Assembly (NCBI GenBank): GCA_002344965.1
Contig: DDUU01000003.1
Location: 124,484-188,483 of the forward strand
Source of the DNA: Candidatus Tepidiaquacellales bacterium UBA2330
GTDB lineage: Bacteria; Bacteroidota; Ignavibacteria; Tepidaquicellales; Tepidaquicellaceae
Length of the DNA: 64,000 nt
Reading direction: 5' to 3'
Below, piece after piece: positions 8,128-16,978 of this stretch (positions are counted from its first letter, which is position 1; each line of letters starts with the position of its first letter). Position numbers and translations under genes: made by a program. A model generated the notes under the pieces. The model saw only the letters and a list, made by a program, of their open reading frames with translations, was not told the origin of the DNA and ran no database searches.

Positions 8128-9609
8128 TTAATATGCATTTTTATTGCCATCTCGGATTATTTCCGATACAATTTTTCCGGAAAGAAAACATAATGGCACA
8201 CCGCCGCCGGGATGTGTGTTGCCTCCGGTAAAATACAGGTTGTTGTAATTGTCAGATTTATTTTTAGGTCTTCTGAACATTGTAAACAGTGAGTTAGAAG
8301 ACAATCCGTAAATCGATCCGAATTCCGAACCGTAATTCTTCAAAAAGTCAGCCGGCGTGAAAATCTTGGAAAAAATTATCTTTTCCCGGATATCGCCGGG
8401 GAATAATTCGAAAGAGTTTATTTTATCAATTACTTTCTCAAAGTAATCATATTTATTTTTTTCTGTCCATGTGAAATTATCATTTAGCGCAGGAGCGTTT
8501 ACAAGCACGAACCAGTTCTCAGTGCCAGCCGGCGCGTCATTCCGTTCGGATTTCCCAGTAACGGAAATATAAACTGTCATATCATCAGCAGGAATCTTTT
8601 TTTCAAAAATATCCAAGAATTCTTTTTCATAATCTCCGGAAAAAAATATATTGTGCTGCGAAAGAATATCAGAGATTTCATTAAATCCTATAAGTGCGAT
8701 AAAACCGGAGCTTGACCAGTCGCCGGTCTTGAAATATTCTTTTCCAGTAAGCTTGATATTGTTTGTAAAATTGGAGATCATAATATCAAAATCCGATATT
8801 GATTTCTGCGCTTCATCATTAACAGTAAAAATACATTTGTTAATATTACCTGAAGCGGAAGAAATGTCACTCAGCTCATGTCCGTAATTTATTCTGATAC
8901 CGTATTCACCGCAAAGTCTCGCAAGGGCTTTTGCAATTCTGTACATTCCGCCTTCAGGATACCAGGCGCCGTATTTGAATTCTATATAGGGTATAATTGA
9001 AAATATCTGTGACGCGAGATAAGGCGAAGATCCGTTGTAAGTCGCATATCTGTCAAAGAGCTGCTTCAGTTTAGGATCTTTAAAAAATTTATTTGAAAGA
9101 TCGTTGATGGATTTTCCGGAAATGAACTTATTAATATTTTTTATTCCTTTAGCAGTCAGAAAATTTCTTATCCTGAATTCACTCTGAAGTATGTTTTTCT
9201 CCGACATCTCATAGAAAAATTTTCCGTACTCTAGATAGTTCAGAAATCCGGAATATTCTTCTTCACCAAATACGGAAATAAACTCGTCTTTAAATCTGAT
9301 GTGATCTGTATAAGCATTTAATGAAACTCCGTCACTCCAGAAATATCGGCATGCGTTATCAAGCGGTATTAAGTTTATATAATTTTTTATATCTCTGCCG
9401 ATTTCATTAAAAAAATCTTCAAGTACATAAGGCATAGTTATAAGCGAAGGACCGGTATCAAATCTGAATCCTGATTCATAATATTCTCCCATCTTACCTC
9501 CCGCGTAATTATTTTTCTCAAAAATCTCAGATTTATAGCCAAGATGCGCAAGCCGTATTGCACTTACCATTCCTCCGATACCGGCGCCGCAAATAATTAT
9601 TTTTTTCAA
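8128..9609 (-). CDS. CrtI/CrtN-type carotenoid desaturase-like FAD oxidoreductase
   Basis: A 493-residue FAD-dependent amine-oxidase-fold protein of the phytoene desaturase family. The N-terminal dinucleotide motif is GAGIGG (8-13), followed by the family stretch FDTGPSLITMP (about 51-61). The C-terminal FAD motif is FTGGNTHPGGGVPL near residue 463. The start codon is TTG at 9609, because no ATG fits the N-terminus. No phytoene synthase (crtB) or other carotenoid gene lies nearby. Phytoene, neurosporene or hydroxycarotenoid are all possible substrates, and a non-carotenoid isoprenoid role cannot be excluded. It is downstream of mutS2. Confidence 0.82.
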   Translation of the reverse strand: MKKIIICGAGIGGMVSAIRLAHLGYKSEIFEKNNYAGGKMGEYYESGFRFDTGPSLITMPYVLEDFFNEIGRDIKNYINLIPLDNACRYFWSDGVSLNAYTDHIRFKDEFISVFGEEEYSGFLNYLEYGKFFYEMSEKNILQSEFRIRNFLTAKGIKNINKFISGKSINDLSNKFFKDPKLKQLFDRYATYNGSSPYLASQIFSIIPYIEFKYGAWYPEGGMYRIAKALARLCGEYGIRINYGHELSDISSASGNINKCIFTVNDEAQKSISDFDIMISNFTNNIKLTGKEYFKTGDWSSSGFIALIGFNEISDILSQHNIFFSGDYEKEFLDIFEKKIPADDMTVYISVTGKSERNDAPAGTENWFVLVNAPALNDNFTWTEKNKYDYFEKVIDKINSFELFPGDIREKIIFSKIFTPADFLKNYGSEFGSIYGLSSNSLFTMFRRPKNKSDNYNNLYFTGGNTHPGGGVPLCFLSGKIVSEIIRDGNKNAY

Positions 9610-9670
9610 TTCTTACTGATCCTGAATTTATAATTGAGTGTTAATTTCATCATACCGTGCATAGACCCTT

Positions 9671-12040
9671 TTACAATTTTACTAACGTAACCCCGCTGTC
9701 TCCTTCAGAGATGCTGCCCAGACGGAATGATTTGACCATAACGTTCTCTTTGAGTTGTTTGTGAACTTCATCACGCAGTTTGCCGCTGCCTTTTCCGTGA
9801 ATGACGCTGACTTCCCGAAGTCCGTTTCTTAACGCTTCATCAAGAAAAGTGTAAAGTGAATTGTTAATCTCATATGTATATTTACCGCGAAGATCTAAAG
9901 AAGTGCTGACCGAACCGGTATTCAGTTCAGTATAAGAAGTATCAGAGCGATATTTATCTTTTGTATCCGGTTTGTTAATTTTTTCCAGTTCATCCGGTGT
10001 TGTCTTAATTGCAATTCCGTTAATGTTAACAGTAACCGCATTTCCGGAGATTTGAATTACTTCACCGGTTGAATTAGTATTAAGTATCCTGACAAAATCA
10101 TTTAATCTGATTTCACCTACTTCAGCTGTCGTCGCGTTGTAATTGCTTTCTGAAAGCTCCTCAGGCTCGGGTTTTATAATCTCAGCAGCCTCCTGTGCAA
10201 ATTCCTTTTTAATTTCTTTGTGTAAATTTTCCTTCTCACGCAGTTCTTTTATGGTCTTCTCAATCAGTTTGTTTGCATTTTTAAGAATATTTTCCGCATC
10301 CAGTTTAGCTTTGTATCTGAGCTCTCTTTCGTTTTTAGTCAGCTCTTTTAATTTCGCATCATATAAATTTGTCAGACCTGAGAGTCTGCTGTTCTCAATA
10401 TCGTATTTATTTCTTAACAGCTCGTATTTATGTTTCATTTCGTTCAGTTCTTTTAACAGATCTTCAAGCCGGCTTTCATTTTCCGAAAGATACTTTCCCG
10501 CATCCTTAAGAATATCTTCAGGAAAATCATATTTTCTAGCTATCTCAAAAGTAAAACTTTGTCCCGGTACACCTGTTGAGAATTTAAAATTCGGAGAAAG
10601 ATTTTCCGTGTTAAATTCGAGCGAACCGTTCTCTATGTTTTCAGTACTGTAAGCGAATTCTTTGAGTTCGCTGTTATGAGTTGTTACAATAGTAATGCAT
10701 TTTTTCGCTGAAAGATAATTTAATATAGATGCAGACAGCGCGCTGCCGAGCACCGGATCCGTACCGCTTGCTATCTCATCAATCAATACAAGCGATCTTT
10801 CATCTGAATCTGAAATAATTTCTTTAATATATTTAAGATGCGAACTGAAAGTGCTCAGATCATTTTCAAGGGACTGATCATCACCTATGCTCACAAATAT
10901 ATCTTTAAACAGACAAAGTTTGCTTTCCGGATCAGCAGGTATGTGAAGACCTGATTGAAGCATAAGCTGCATAAGTCCGATGGTTTTCAAAACGACTGTC
11001 TTACCTCCGGCATTTGGTCCCGATATAACAAGACTGTTAAATTCTTTTCCGATACAGATATTGAGCGGAACCACTTCATTTCGTTTATGAGTCTGAAGCA
11101 GTACAGGATGGTATGCGTTTTTAAGATCTATGTAGTTTTTTGTAAATTCAGGCTTTGCGGAAATTGTTTCAATTGAATATCTTGCCTTTGTCTGAAGAAA
11201 ATCTATCTCTGCAAGTATTTTAACGTTTATCCTGAGCGGCTCAATTACTTTAGACAGCTGACGTGCGAGTTCTCGTAATATTAATTCAATCTCTCTTTTT
11301 TCTTCAAAGTAAAGTTCAGTGATCTCGTTATTGAGTTCAATAGTTTCAGTAGGTTCAATAAAAACGGTAGCCCCGGTGGAAGACGAACTGTGAATTATCC
11401 CGTGCACAAACTTCTTATTTTCAGCTTTGACAGGTATTACAAATCTGCCGTCGCGCTGTGTGATGATATCATCTCTCGTATAATCTTTTTCAGAGACTCT
11501 TTCAAGGACGGAAGATAATGTTTTTCTGAGTCTTTCAGACTGCGAATTGATCTGCCTTCTAATTTTTCTGAGATTCGCGGACGCAGAATCCTTTACCGCG
11601 CCGTTTTCATCAACTGTAATTTCAATATTATGTTCGAGAATTTTGTCAAAGAACAGATCCGCAACTATTTTTTTCAGCATAGAAAAGTCTTCACTGAAGT
11701 CACGGCTTTCTTCGGATATCATTCTCCTGACTTTCCTGGATACTCTGAGAAATTCAAGTATATGAAGAAACTCTTCAGGTGCTATGTAATGACCTTCGAT
11801 GCCCGCTTTTGAAATTGATCTTCTGATATCGCTAAGCCCGTCCAGCGGTAAGTCTCCGCGGACATTAAGAAGTTCTTTCATTTGAGAAACTTTGTCCAGC
11901 TCATATTCCAGCTCTTCCTGATCAGCATAAAAATTAATGTTCTCGCATAATTCTTTTCCGAGATCCGAATAGACATTATGAATCAGTCTTGAAGTAATTC
12001 TGTCAAATTCCAGTTTAAATTTAATATCAGCAAGATCCAT
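9671..12040 (-). CDS. mutS2: MutS2 family ATPase with Smr domain
   Basis: A 789-residue protein with the full MutS2 layout: N-terminal core/lever helices (about 1-310), ATPase domain with Walker A GPNAGGKT (341-348) and Walker B LVLIDEIASGTDP (417-429), a long coiled coil (about 510-630), a KOW-like segment, and a C-terminal Smr nuclease domain (about 710-789) with LDLRGKY and HGKGSGKLR. MutS2 acts in suppression of homologous recombination or in rescue of collided ribosomes. It lacks the mismatch-recognition domain of MutS. It begins 1 base after the cvpA stop, a gene pairing often seen. Confidence 0.95.
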   Translation of the reverse strand: MDLADIKFKLEFDRITSRLIHNVYSDLGKELCENINFYADQEELEYELDKVSQMKELLNVRGDLPLDGLSDIRRSISKAGIEGHYIAPEEFLHILEFLRVSRKVRRMISEESRDFSEDFSMLKKIVADLFFDKILEHNIEITVDENGAVKDSASANLRKIRRQINSQSERLRKTLSSVLERVSEKDYTRDDIITQRDGRFVIPVKAENKKFVHGIIHSSSSTGATVFIEPTETIELNNEITELYFEEKREIELILRELARQLSKVIEPLRINVKILAEIDFLQTKARYSIETISAKPEFTKNYIDLKNAYHPVLLQTHKRNEVVPLNICIGKEFNSLVISGPNAGGKTVVLKTIGLMQLMLQSGLHIPADPESKLCLFKDIFVSIGDDQSLENDLSTFSSHLKYIKEIISDSDERSLVLIDEIASGTDPVLGSALSASILNYLSAKKCITIVTTHNSELKEFAYSTENIENGSLEFNTENLSPNFKFSTGVPGQSFTFEIARKYDFPEDILKDAGKYLSENESRLEDLLKELNEMKHKYELLRNKYDIENSRLSGLTNLYDAKLKELTKNERELRYKAKLDAENILKNANKLIEKTIKELREKENLHKEIKKEFAQEAAEIIKPEPEELSESNYNATTAEVGEIRLNDFVRILNTNSTGEVIQISGNAVTVNINGIAIKTTPDELEKINKPDTKDKYRSDTSYTELNTGSVSTSLDLRGKYTYEINNSLYTFLDEALRNGLREVSVIHGKGSGKLRDEVHKQLKENVMVKSFRLGSISEGDSGVTLVKL

Positions 12041-12041
12041 A

Positions 12042-12563
12042 TTACTTCTGATTGTTTTTTAAAAAATTGAATTCATTATAAAATTCACCAGCACCTGGAA
12101 GCAATACTTTCAGAAAATCATATATTCCAGGAGCTGCATCTACAACGTGAGGATAAATCAGGGATTCATCAACTGTTTTCTTACTGAATACGGAAAACAG
12201 TTTAGTAGAGGCAAGAAGAAATAAGCTTGCCAGTATAATTCCTTTCATCATTCCAAAAAGCAAACCGAAGATCCTGTCAAAGGATTTAGTAATGAAATTA
12301 AATCCCGATATCTTCTTAGAAATATATCCGAGTATTAAATTGACAGAAATTAAAATAATAAAAAAGGAAATCAGACTTAATATTTTCTGATCTAATTTTA
12401 AAAATGAGATATAACCTGTCAGAAGTTCATTATAGCTTGTAGCAAGAATGAATCCTGCTACAATTCCAATCAGAGAAAAAATACTTCTGAGAAAACCCTT
12501 TTGCAGGCCGAGTAAAGCGGGGACAATAATGACGAATGATATTATTAAATCGAGAGTATTCAA
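12042..12563 (-). CDS. cvpA: CvpA family inner-membrane protein
   Basis: A 173-residue membrane protein with about four hydrophobic segments (roughly residues 5-45, 58-80 and 97-122) and the typical CvpA opening in which an LDLIISFVII segment is followed by LGLQKGFLRSIFSL. CvpA is linked to colicin V production and envelope stress tolerance; its biochemical role is unknown. The start is TTG at 12563. It lies immediately upstream of mutS2. Confidence 0.85.
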   Translation of the reverse strand: MNTLDLIISFVIIVPALLGLQKGFLRSIFSLIGIVAGFILATSYNELLTGYISFLKLDQKILSLISFFIILISVNLILGYISKKISGFNFITKSFDRIFGLLFGMMKGIILASLFLLASTKLFSVFSKKTVDESLIYPHVVDAAPGIYDFLKVLLPGAGEFYNEFNFLKNNQK

Positions 12564-12651
12564 TACCGTTCAGCTAACTGAAATATCAATTATACAAAAA
12601 ATAAAATCAGTAAATAAAAGGAAGGAAGGTAAAAATTATAAGGAAAGAAAA

Positions 12652-13098
12652 TCAGTTCATTCTTTTTCTGACAAGCTCCTGAATAACTTTGCCGTCAATC
12701 TTTCCTTTCAACTGTTTCATAACTTCACCCATTAGCTTTCCGAAATCTTTCTGTTCAGTGAAACCGGTTTCTTTTAGTATATTTTCAATTATGACGCCGG
12801 CATCTTCGGGAGACATCTGAGCCGGAAGATATTCACTTATAATATTCAGCTGGATAGTTTCTTTATCCACGAGATCAGTTCTGCCTGCATTACCAAACAG
12901 CACAATCGACTCTTTTCTCATTTTGGCAAGACGCGAGAGAAGCTGAATTTCCTCATCTTCATTCATTTCCCTGTTCATACCTGACTTATCCATTTTTAGA
13001 ATTTCCGCTCTGATGGATCTGAGAGTTTCAGTTCTTACGGAATCCTTTGCTTTCAGAGAAGCATTAAGATCTTCGTTAATTTTTTCTTTAAGACTCAT
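12652..13098 (-). CDS. GatB/YqeY domain protein
   Basis: A 148-residue stand-alone YqeY protein of standard length, almost entirely helical, with the family opening SLKEKINEDLNASLKAKD and the LIGEVMKQLKGK-like segment near the C-terminus (here KLMGEVMKQLKGKIDG, about 122-137). The domain resembles the tRNA-binding tail of the GatB amidotransferase subunit, but the free protein has no established reaction. It lies 21 bases downstream of the TPR membrane protein gene. Confidence 0.9.
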   Translation of the reverse strand: MSLKEKINEDLNASLKAKDSVRTETLRSIRAEILKMDKSGMNREMNEDEEIQLLSRLAKMRKESIVLFGNAGRTDLVDKETIQLNIISEYLPAQMSPEDAGVIIENILKETGFTEQKDFGKLMGEVMKQLKGKIDGKVIQELVRKRMN

Positions 13099-13119
13099 TA
13101 TAAAATAATTTGAAATAAA

Positions 13120-13788
13120 CTAATTCTTCATCCCTGCTTTATACCTGTCTGACTCTGCGATATATTTTGATTTAGGATAATCTTTTTTCAGTTCATCAAA
13201 AAGTTCTTTTGAAGCTTTGAAGTCGCCGGCTTTATAAAATGATCTTGCTGCATAAAATAAATACTGATCATTAAAAGGGTTTTCTTTATCAGCGACCGAA
13301 GCTTTCAGAAACTGCTTTGCAGCTTCACTGTAATTTCCTTTTGCCTCATATACTCCTGCGAGACCTGCAAGGACAGAAACATTTAAAAGTTTATTACTGC
13401 CGGAATAATCCTTGTAATACTTTTCGGCATTATCAAAATCTCTAAGGGCATAATATGAATTAGCGAGCATGAATTTAGCGAGTTCGCCGTTTTCAGTTGA
13501 GCCGTATTCATTTACTATAAAAAGAAGACCTTTTGAAATTCCGAGAGAATCTCCTTCAATCGCCTGTTTAAAATTATTTGCTGCGTAAACGGGTTTAATT
13601 TTTTCAATTTCTACCGCTGCGAGTTCATTATTTGCTGTTCTTTTATTTACTAAAAGAATTATGCCGGCAATACCGACCACAAGGATCGTCAGTGCAGTAT
13701 ATATATGTTTTTTATTTTTTTCAAAAAAGTCAACGGCTTTATAATAAGCCATCATTAATTTGTCTTCGGTGTTATGTTTTCCGGTCAT
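13120..13788 (-). CDS. Membrane-anchored TPR protein (YfgM-like layout)
   Basis: A 222-residue protein with a short cytoplasmic N-terminus, one transmembrane helix at about residues 34-48 and a periplasmic tetratricopeptide domain (about 85-220; AKFMLANSYYALRDFDNAEKYY, GLAGVYEAKGNYSEAAKQF). The layout resembles YfgM-type ancillary subunits of the SecYEG translocon, but homology to YfgM itself is not proven by this alone. It heads an operon with the YqeY gene. Function otherwise unknown. Confidence 0.7.
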   Translation of the reverse strand: MTGKHNTEDKLMMAYYKAVDFFEKNKKHIYTALTILVVGIAGIILLVNKRTANNELAAVEIEKIKPVYAANNFKQAIEGDSLGISKGLLFIVNEYGSTENGELAKFMLANSYYALRDFDNAEKYYKDYSGSNKLLNVSVLAGLAGVYEAKGNYSEAAKQFLKASVADKENPFNDQYLFYAARSFYKAGDFKASKELFDELKKDYPKSKYIAESDRYKAGMKN

Positions 13789-13880
13789 TGTGTGAATAAA
13801 TTATTTAGATTAAGCTACAAATATATGGATAATGAATATAGATTTAAAGGATTATTTTGATACTCAGGCAGGAAATTTTA

Positions 13881-13911
13881 AAAAAAAAGCCGGTAAATAA
13901 AATACCGGCTT
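13881..13911 (-). terminator. Intrinsic terminator of the beta-barrel gene
   Basis: On the - strand AAGCCGGTA pairs with TACCGGCTT around a 7-base loop and is followed by a run of nine or more T. It lies about 20 bases after the stop of the outer-membrane protein gene. Confidence 0.85.
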
Positions 13912-13933
13912 AAGTGAATTTATAAAAAATATA

Positions 13934-14551
13934 TTACAGACCGAATTTTGCGCCTGCAGTTATTTGAATTCCGTTTGTTTTTATTGTCTGATTTACAACT
14001 TTGGAAATATTTGATAATCCTAATTCATATCCAAACTGAAAAAACAAATCGGTAGTAGTAGCTACTTTGAAATCCAAACCTCCTCCAAAAAGTAAGCTGA
14101 ATTCTGTAGTTTCAAAATTAGCTTTTGTATCGAAACTTGCAGATTGAGTAGATGTAGATTGATCCTGGGTAGAGCTTAACAATATTCCAAGGATTGGTCC
14201 TGCAATCAGATAAGGTTTAATTTCAGTTAAAGGAAATTTAACTTTCAATAAAGCCGGGAATTGTAAAAAATTTCCTTTATTATCGACATTCACATTATTT
14301 GTTGTAAATGAATTACCTTTCATGACATATCTGATACCCGGTACAATAGAAATTTGCTTGGATAATCCCAGTTCAAGCACTCCACCGGCAATCATTCCGA
14401 CTTTTGAGTTTGTATTAGCATCCGGCGTTTGAGTTGTATTTGCAATATTAATACCAGCTTCAAGACCGAGTGATACTTTAACTTGTGCATTTGATTCAGA
14501 TGAAAATAATAAAACAACAAAGAGTAAAACCAAAAATACTAAGTTTTTCAT
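13934..14551 (-). CDS. Outer-membrane beta-barrel protein (PorT-like)
   Basis: A 205-residue exported protein. The signal peptide ends at about residue 22 (SNAQ), and the remainder alternates hydrophobic and polar residues as in an 8-strand beta barrel, finishing with AGAKFGL and its barrel-closing hydrophobic C-terminus. It resembles the outer membrane beta-barrel/PorT-like families of Bacteroidota. Ligand and role are unknown. It is 40 bases after the lipoprotein gene and before a strong terminator, so the pair forms one unit downstream of the structured leader RNA. Confidence 0.8.
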   Translation of the reverse strand: MKNLVFLVLLFVVLLFSSESNAQVKVSLGLEAGINIANTTQTPDANTNSKVGMIAGGVLELGLSKQISIVPGIRYVMKGNSFTTNNVNVDNKGNFLQFPALLKVKFPLTEIKPYLIAGPILGILLSSTQDQSTSTQSASFDTKANFETTEFSLLFGGGLDFKVATTTDLFFQFGYELGLSNISKVVNQTIKTNGIQITAGAKFGL

Positions 14552-14591
14552 TTTTATTTTTTAATTAATTAATTTTTTTTAGTTTTTAAAA

Positions 14592-15011
14592 TTATTGAAC
14601 TGTATAATTTACAGTTGTTGTATAAGCTGCTCCTGAAGAACTTCCCACCTTACCTTCAATTATAAATGTCCATTGCTGACCCTGAGCAATTGTAACGCCT
14701 GTTGTATTGAGTAGCATTGGATTACTTTGAGAATAAACAGTTGTTCCGTCACCATTAATAACTTCATTTGAGATCTGAGCCTGTGGACAGCTTGCCGTGA
14801 TTTTTGTTAAAACAACTCCTGTACTGGGTATAAATTGAAAATAAATGACTCCCTGGTCCTGAACTAAACTGGTATTAAAGGTAACATTACCTGTATTGCC
14901 TCCTCCTCCTCCAGGGGTAATAATTCCGCCACTGCCTGATGTTGAATTACTGCTGCAGCTTGACATTATAATTGCTAAAACCAAGGTTAGTGCTAAATAA
15001 ATCTTTTTCAT
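14592..15011 (-). CDS. Small lipoprotein of unknown function
   Basis: A 139-residue protein with a signal peptide and lipobox MSSC (C19), then a Ser/Gly-rich linker (about 20-41) and a compact domain rich in beta strands. AAAAGGAG lies 5 bases upstream of the ATG. I do not recognise the domain. With the beta-barrel gene 40 bases downstream it could be a cell-surface or inner-leaflet lipoprotein working with that barrel. The unusual leader at 15104-15213 may regulate both. Confidence 0.7.
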   Translation of the reverse strand: MKKIYLALTLVLAIIMSSCSSNSTSGSGGIITPGGGGGNTGNVTFNTSLVQDQGVIYFQFIPSTGVVLTKITASCPQAQISNEVINGDGTTVYSQSNPMLLNTTGVTIAQGQQWTFIIEGKVGSSSGAAYTTTVNYTVQ

Positions 15012-15102
15012 TTCATCTCCTTTTGAAATTTAAATATGTTTAAGTTAATAAATTTGTTTTTTAAAAAAAATTGTGAATTTAAGTTGCAATAAATCATTTT
15101 AT

Positions 15103-15172
15103 AAAAAAACCCCCGTAAATTCTAAAAGCACTTTCAGGCGATGAAGATGCAATATATCTGAATTTCCGGGGG
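15103..15172 (-). terminator. Terminator hairpin with a long loop inside the leader RNA
   Basis: On the - strand CCCCCGGAAATTC (15172-15160) pairs with GAATTTACGGGGG (15122-15110), 12 of 13 positions matching, followed at once by TTTTTTT. The 37-base loop contains the 3' half of a second long helix (see ncRNA). It can end the transcript of the TPR gene upstream or attenuate transcription into the lipoprotein gene. Confidence 0.65.
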
Positions 15173-15213
15173 AAACTGTAAATAAAACTTTATTGTGCAT
15201 CTTCTTAATCGCC
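15104..15213 (-). ncRNA. Candidate structured leader RNA or small RNA with interleaved helices
   Basis: Read on the - strand from the start predicted by the promoter at 15250-15220. The RNA begins GGCGAT-TAA-GAAGATGCA (15213-15196), which pairs with TGCATCTTCATCGCC (15151-15137), a 15-bp helix with a 3-base bulge. A second 13-position helix with a T run (terminator) has one arm inside and one arm outside the loop of the first. The helices interleave, giving either an H-type pseudoknot or a terminator/antiterminator switch. It matches no RNA family I can name. The lipoprotein ATG is about 90 bases beyond the T run. Confidence 0.5.
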
Positions 15214-15219
15214 TTTATA

Positions 15220-15250
15220 CAAAATTAAATCTATTAATATGTTTTTACAA
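15220..15250 (-). promoter_or_regulatory. Candidate Bacteroidota-type promoter (TTG-N20-TAATTTTG)
   Basis: On the - strand TTG (15250-15248) is followed after 20 bases by TAATTTTG (15227-15220), an exact TAnnTTTG element. The expected start site, about 7 bases further, is the GG at 15213-15212, precisely where the first arm of the leader helix begins. Confidence 0.55.
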
Positions 15251-15406
15251 AGAAAAAAAAAAGAGTTTTTAGGATTTTAAAGCTGAGAAAAGATGTATTA
15301 ATATTAAAATTATTTGAAATTCTTATATCAATCATTGTTTTTGTAAAACTGTATTTAGAAAAAACAAATGAAAATTTTTTAGTCAAACTATTATAATCCG
15401 GCAATA

Positions 15407-16840
15407 TTAATTAATTTTTTTTCCATAATCATTAATCCGTGTCCTGAAATAAGCTGAATCTTCAGGATAATTTTTAATTGAATTATTATAGAGTCGATTA
15501 AATTCTTCCTTTCTGCCGAGATCTTCAAGCAGTAATCCAAGATCTTTTGTTAATGATCTGTCAAGCTTTTGATTCAGATCAATTGCTTTTAAAAGATTTT
15601 CGGCTTCTTCTTTTTTATCCTGCTCGGCAAGTATCCTTGAAGCATAGATCAGAGGTATATAATTCGCAGAGTCAAGTTTAAAAGATTTTTTGAAATTTAC
15701 GAGAGCTTCTTCAGGCTTATTCTCAAGCTGATTTATTTTGCCGAGATTTATGTATGCTTCTGGATTATCTGGTCTTATTTTGATTATTTTTTTCAATATG
15801 TTTTTAGCATCGTTTATTCTGTCCTGTTTCATAAGGAATATTGAATAACTGTTCATTGCTTCAAAATTACTTCCGTCTATTTTCAATGCAGTCTGAAACA
15901 AACTGTCAGCTTCGTTAAATGAATTCATTCTTTCTTTCAAAAGAGCATAATAATAATAAGTATAGGAATCATTTGGGTCAATGCGGATAGCTTTTTTATA
16001 TAATTCTTCGGATTCATCGTATTTATTCATTTCAAAAAGCGAATAAGCCCATCCTGTCATAGCGTCAGTATAGCGCGGATTGAGATCAAGGGCATTTTCA
16101 TACATAGTTATAGACTCTTCATATTTACCCTGATCGGAAAGTATATATCCGTATAATGTATAAGCCATTACGTCATCACTTTCCGGGGCGTTTGAAATTG
16201 AATAATCGATCATATCCATTGCAAGATCCGTATTCATTTCATCAGAGCCGTATGAGTAATAATAGTAATATGCAAGCATATAAGGCTGAGTATAGATGAG
16301 AACATACCTTGCGGCGTCATAAAGTATTTTGTCCAGATCAGCTAAATCTCCGGAAAAAGTCCTTGACGGTTTACCGAGTATCCGAGTTGTCAGATAGATT
16401 TTTTTATCATTCAAAACTACTTCTCCCGTAATCTTAGTCTGCTTTTTTCCAAGGAAATTCTTTACATTCTGAATCAGGGATTTCAGAGAAATGCCTGATC
16501 CCGGAATTACTATTTCAAGCTGTGAATCATACATAACGGGATTATAATCAAGAAGGGGGAATGCGGTATCGGCTTTACTTTCAATATCCTTTATATTGTC
16601 CATTAATTTACTGACGATCGCCTGACCGGTAATATTCTGTCTTTCCAGATCAAGCGGAACCTGAAATACTTCGATAACGACGGTATCTCTTTTGAATTCC
16701 TTATAAATAAGAATTCCGATAACAACCAAAACGGAAATGATCACTGCGTCAAGGGCAATTGATCTGAATGCGCTAATGCTTTTTGAAGCGGTGTCGAGCT
16801 TTGGCGGCTTCTGATTATTTTCAGTACTGTCAGCGATAAT
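15407..16840 (-). CDS. Membrane-anchored TPR protein with a probable non-standard start codon
   Basis: The frame from GTG 16744 gives 445 residues and would begin in the middle of the transmembrane helix. The frame stays open upstream to a stop at 16853-16855 and encodes a plausible hydrophilic tail (DSTENNQKPPKLDTASKS) but has no ATG, GTG or TTG. ATT at 16840 is a likely start, so I extend to it. After the helix comes an extracytoplasmic domain (about 60-190 from the GTG), then at least five TPR repeats (AYTLYGYILSDQGKYEESITMY onwards). Role unknown; probably a helical scaffold. A sequencing error in the start region is an alternative. Confidence 0.65.
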   Translation of the reverse strand: MIADSTENNQKPPKLDTASKSISAFRSIALDAVIISVLVVIGILIYKEFKRDTVVIEVFQVPLDLERQNITGQAIVSKLMDNIKDIESKADTAFPLLDYNPVMYDSQLEIVIPGSGISLKSLIQNVKNFLGKKQTKITGEVVLNDKKIYLTTRILGKPSRTFSGDLADLDKILYDAARYVLIYTQPYMLAYYYYYSYGSDEMNTDLAMDMIDYSISNAPESDDVMAYTLYGYILSDQGKYEESITMYENALDLNPRYTDAMTGWAYSLFEMNKYDESEELYKKAIRIDPNDSYTYYYYALLKERMNSFNEADSLFQTALKIDGSNFEAMNSYSIFLMKQDRINDAKNILKKIIKIRPDNPEAYINLGKINQLENKPEEALVNFKKSFKLDSANYIPLIYASRILAEQDKKEEAENLLKAIDLNQKLDRSLTKDLGLLLEDLGRKEEFNRLYNNSIKNYPEDSAYFRTRINDYGKKIN

Positions 16841-16978
16841 TATTTTCTTTAATTAAGAAAAATATAATAACCGGAAATTGATTGTGATAAAATAAATAAA
16901 TTAATATTAAGATTCTTTCATTTAATCTCACTCCTGAAATATTTATATTTTATAATTATCAGAAACAACAGATCTCAA

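Larger units (their letters stand above)
15012..15406. other. 395-base intergenic region holding the leader RNA
   Basis: Between the lipoprotein gene and the membrane TPR gene. It contains the promoter (15220-15250), the structured RNA (15104-15213), its T run, and an AT-rich stretch leading to the lipoprotein Shine-Dalgarno at about 15016-15023. The rest, 15251-15406, is AT-rich with nothing recognisable. Confidence 0.7.
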
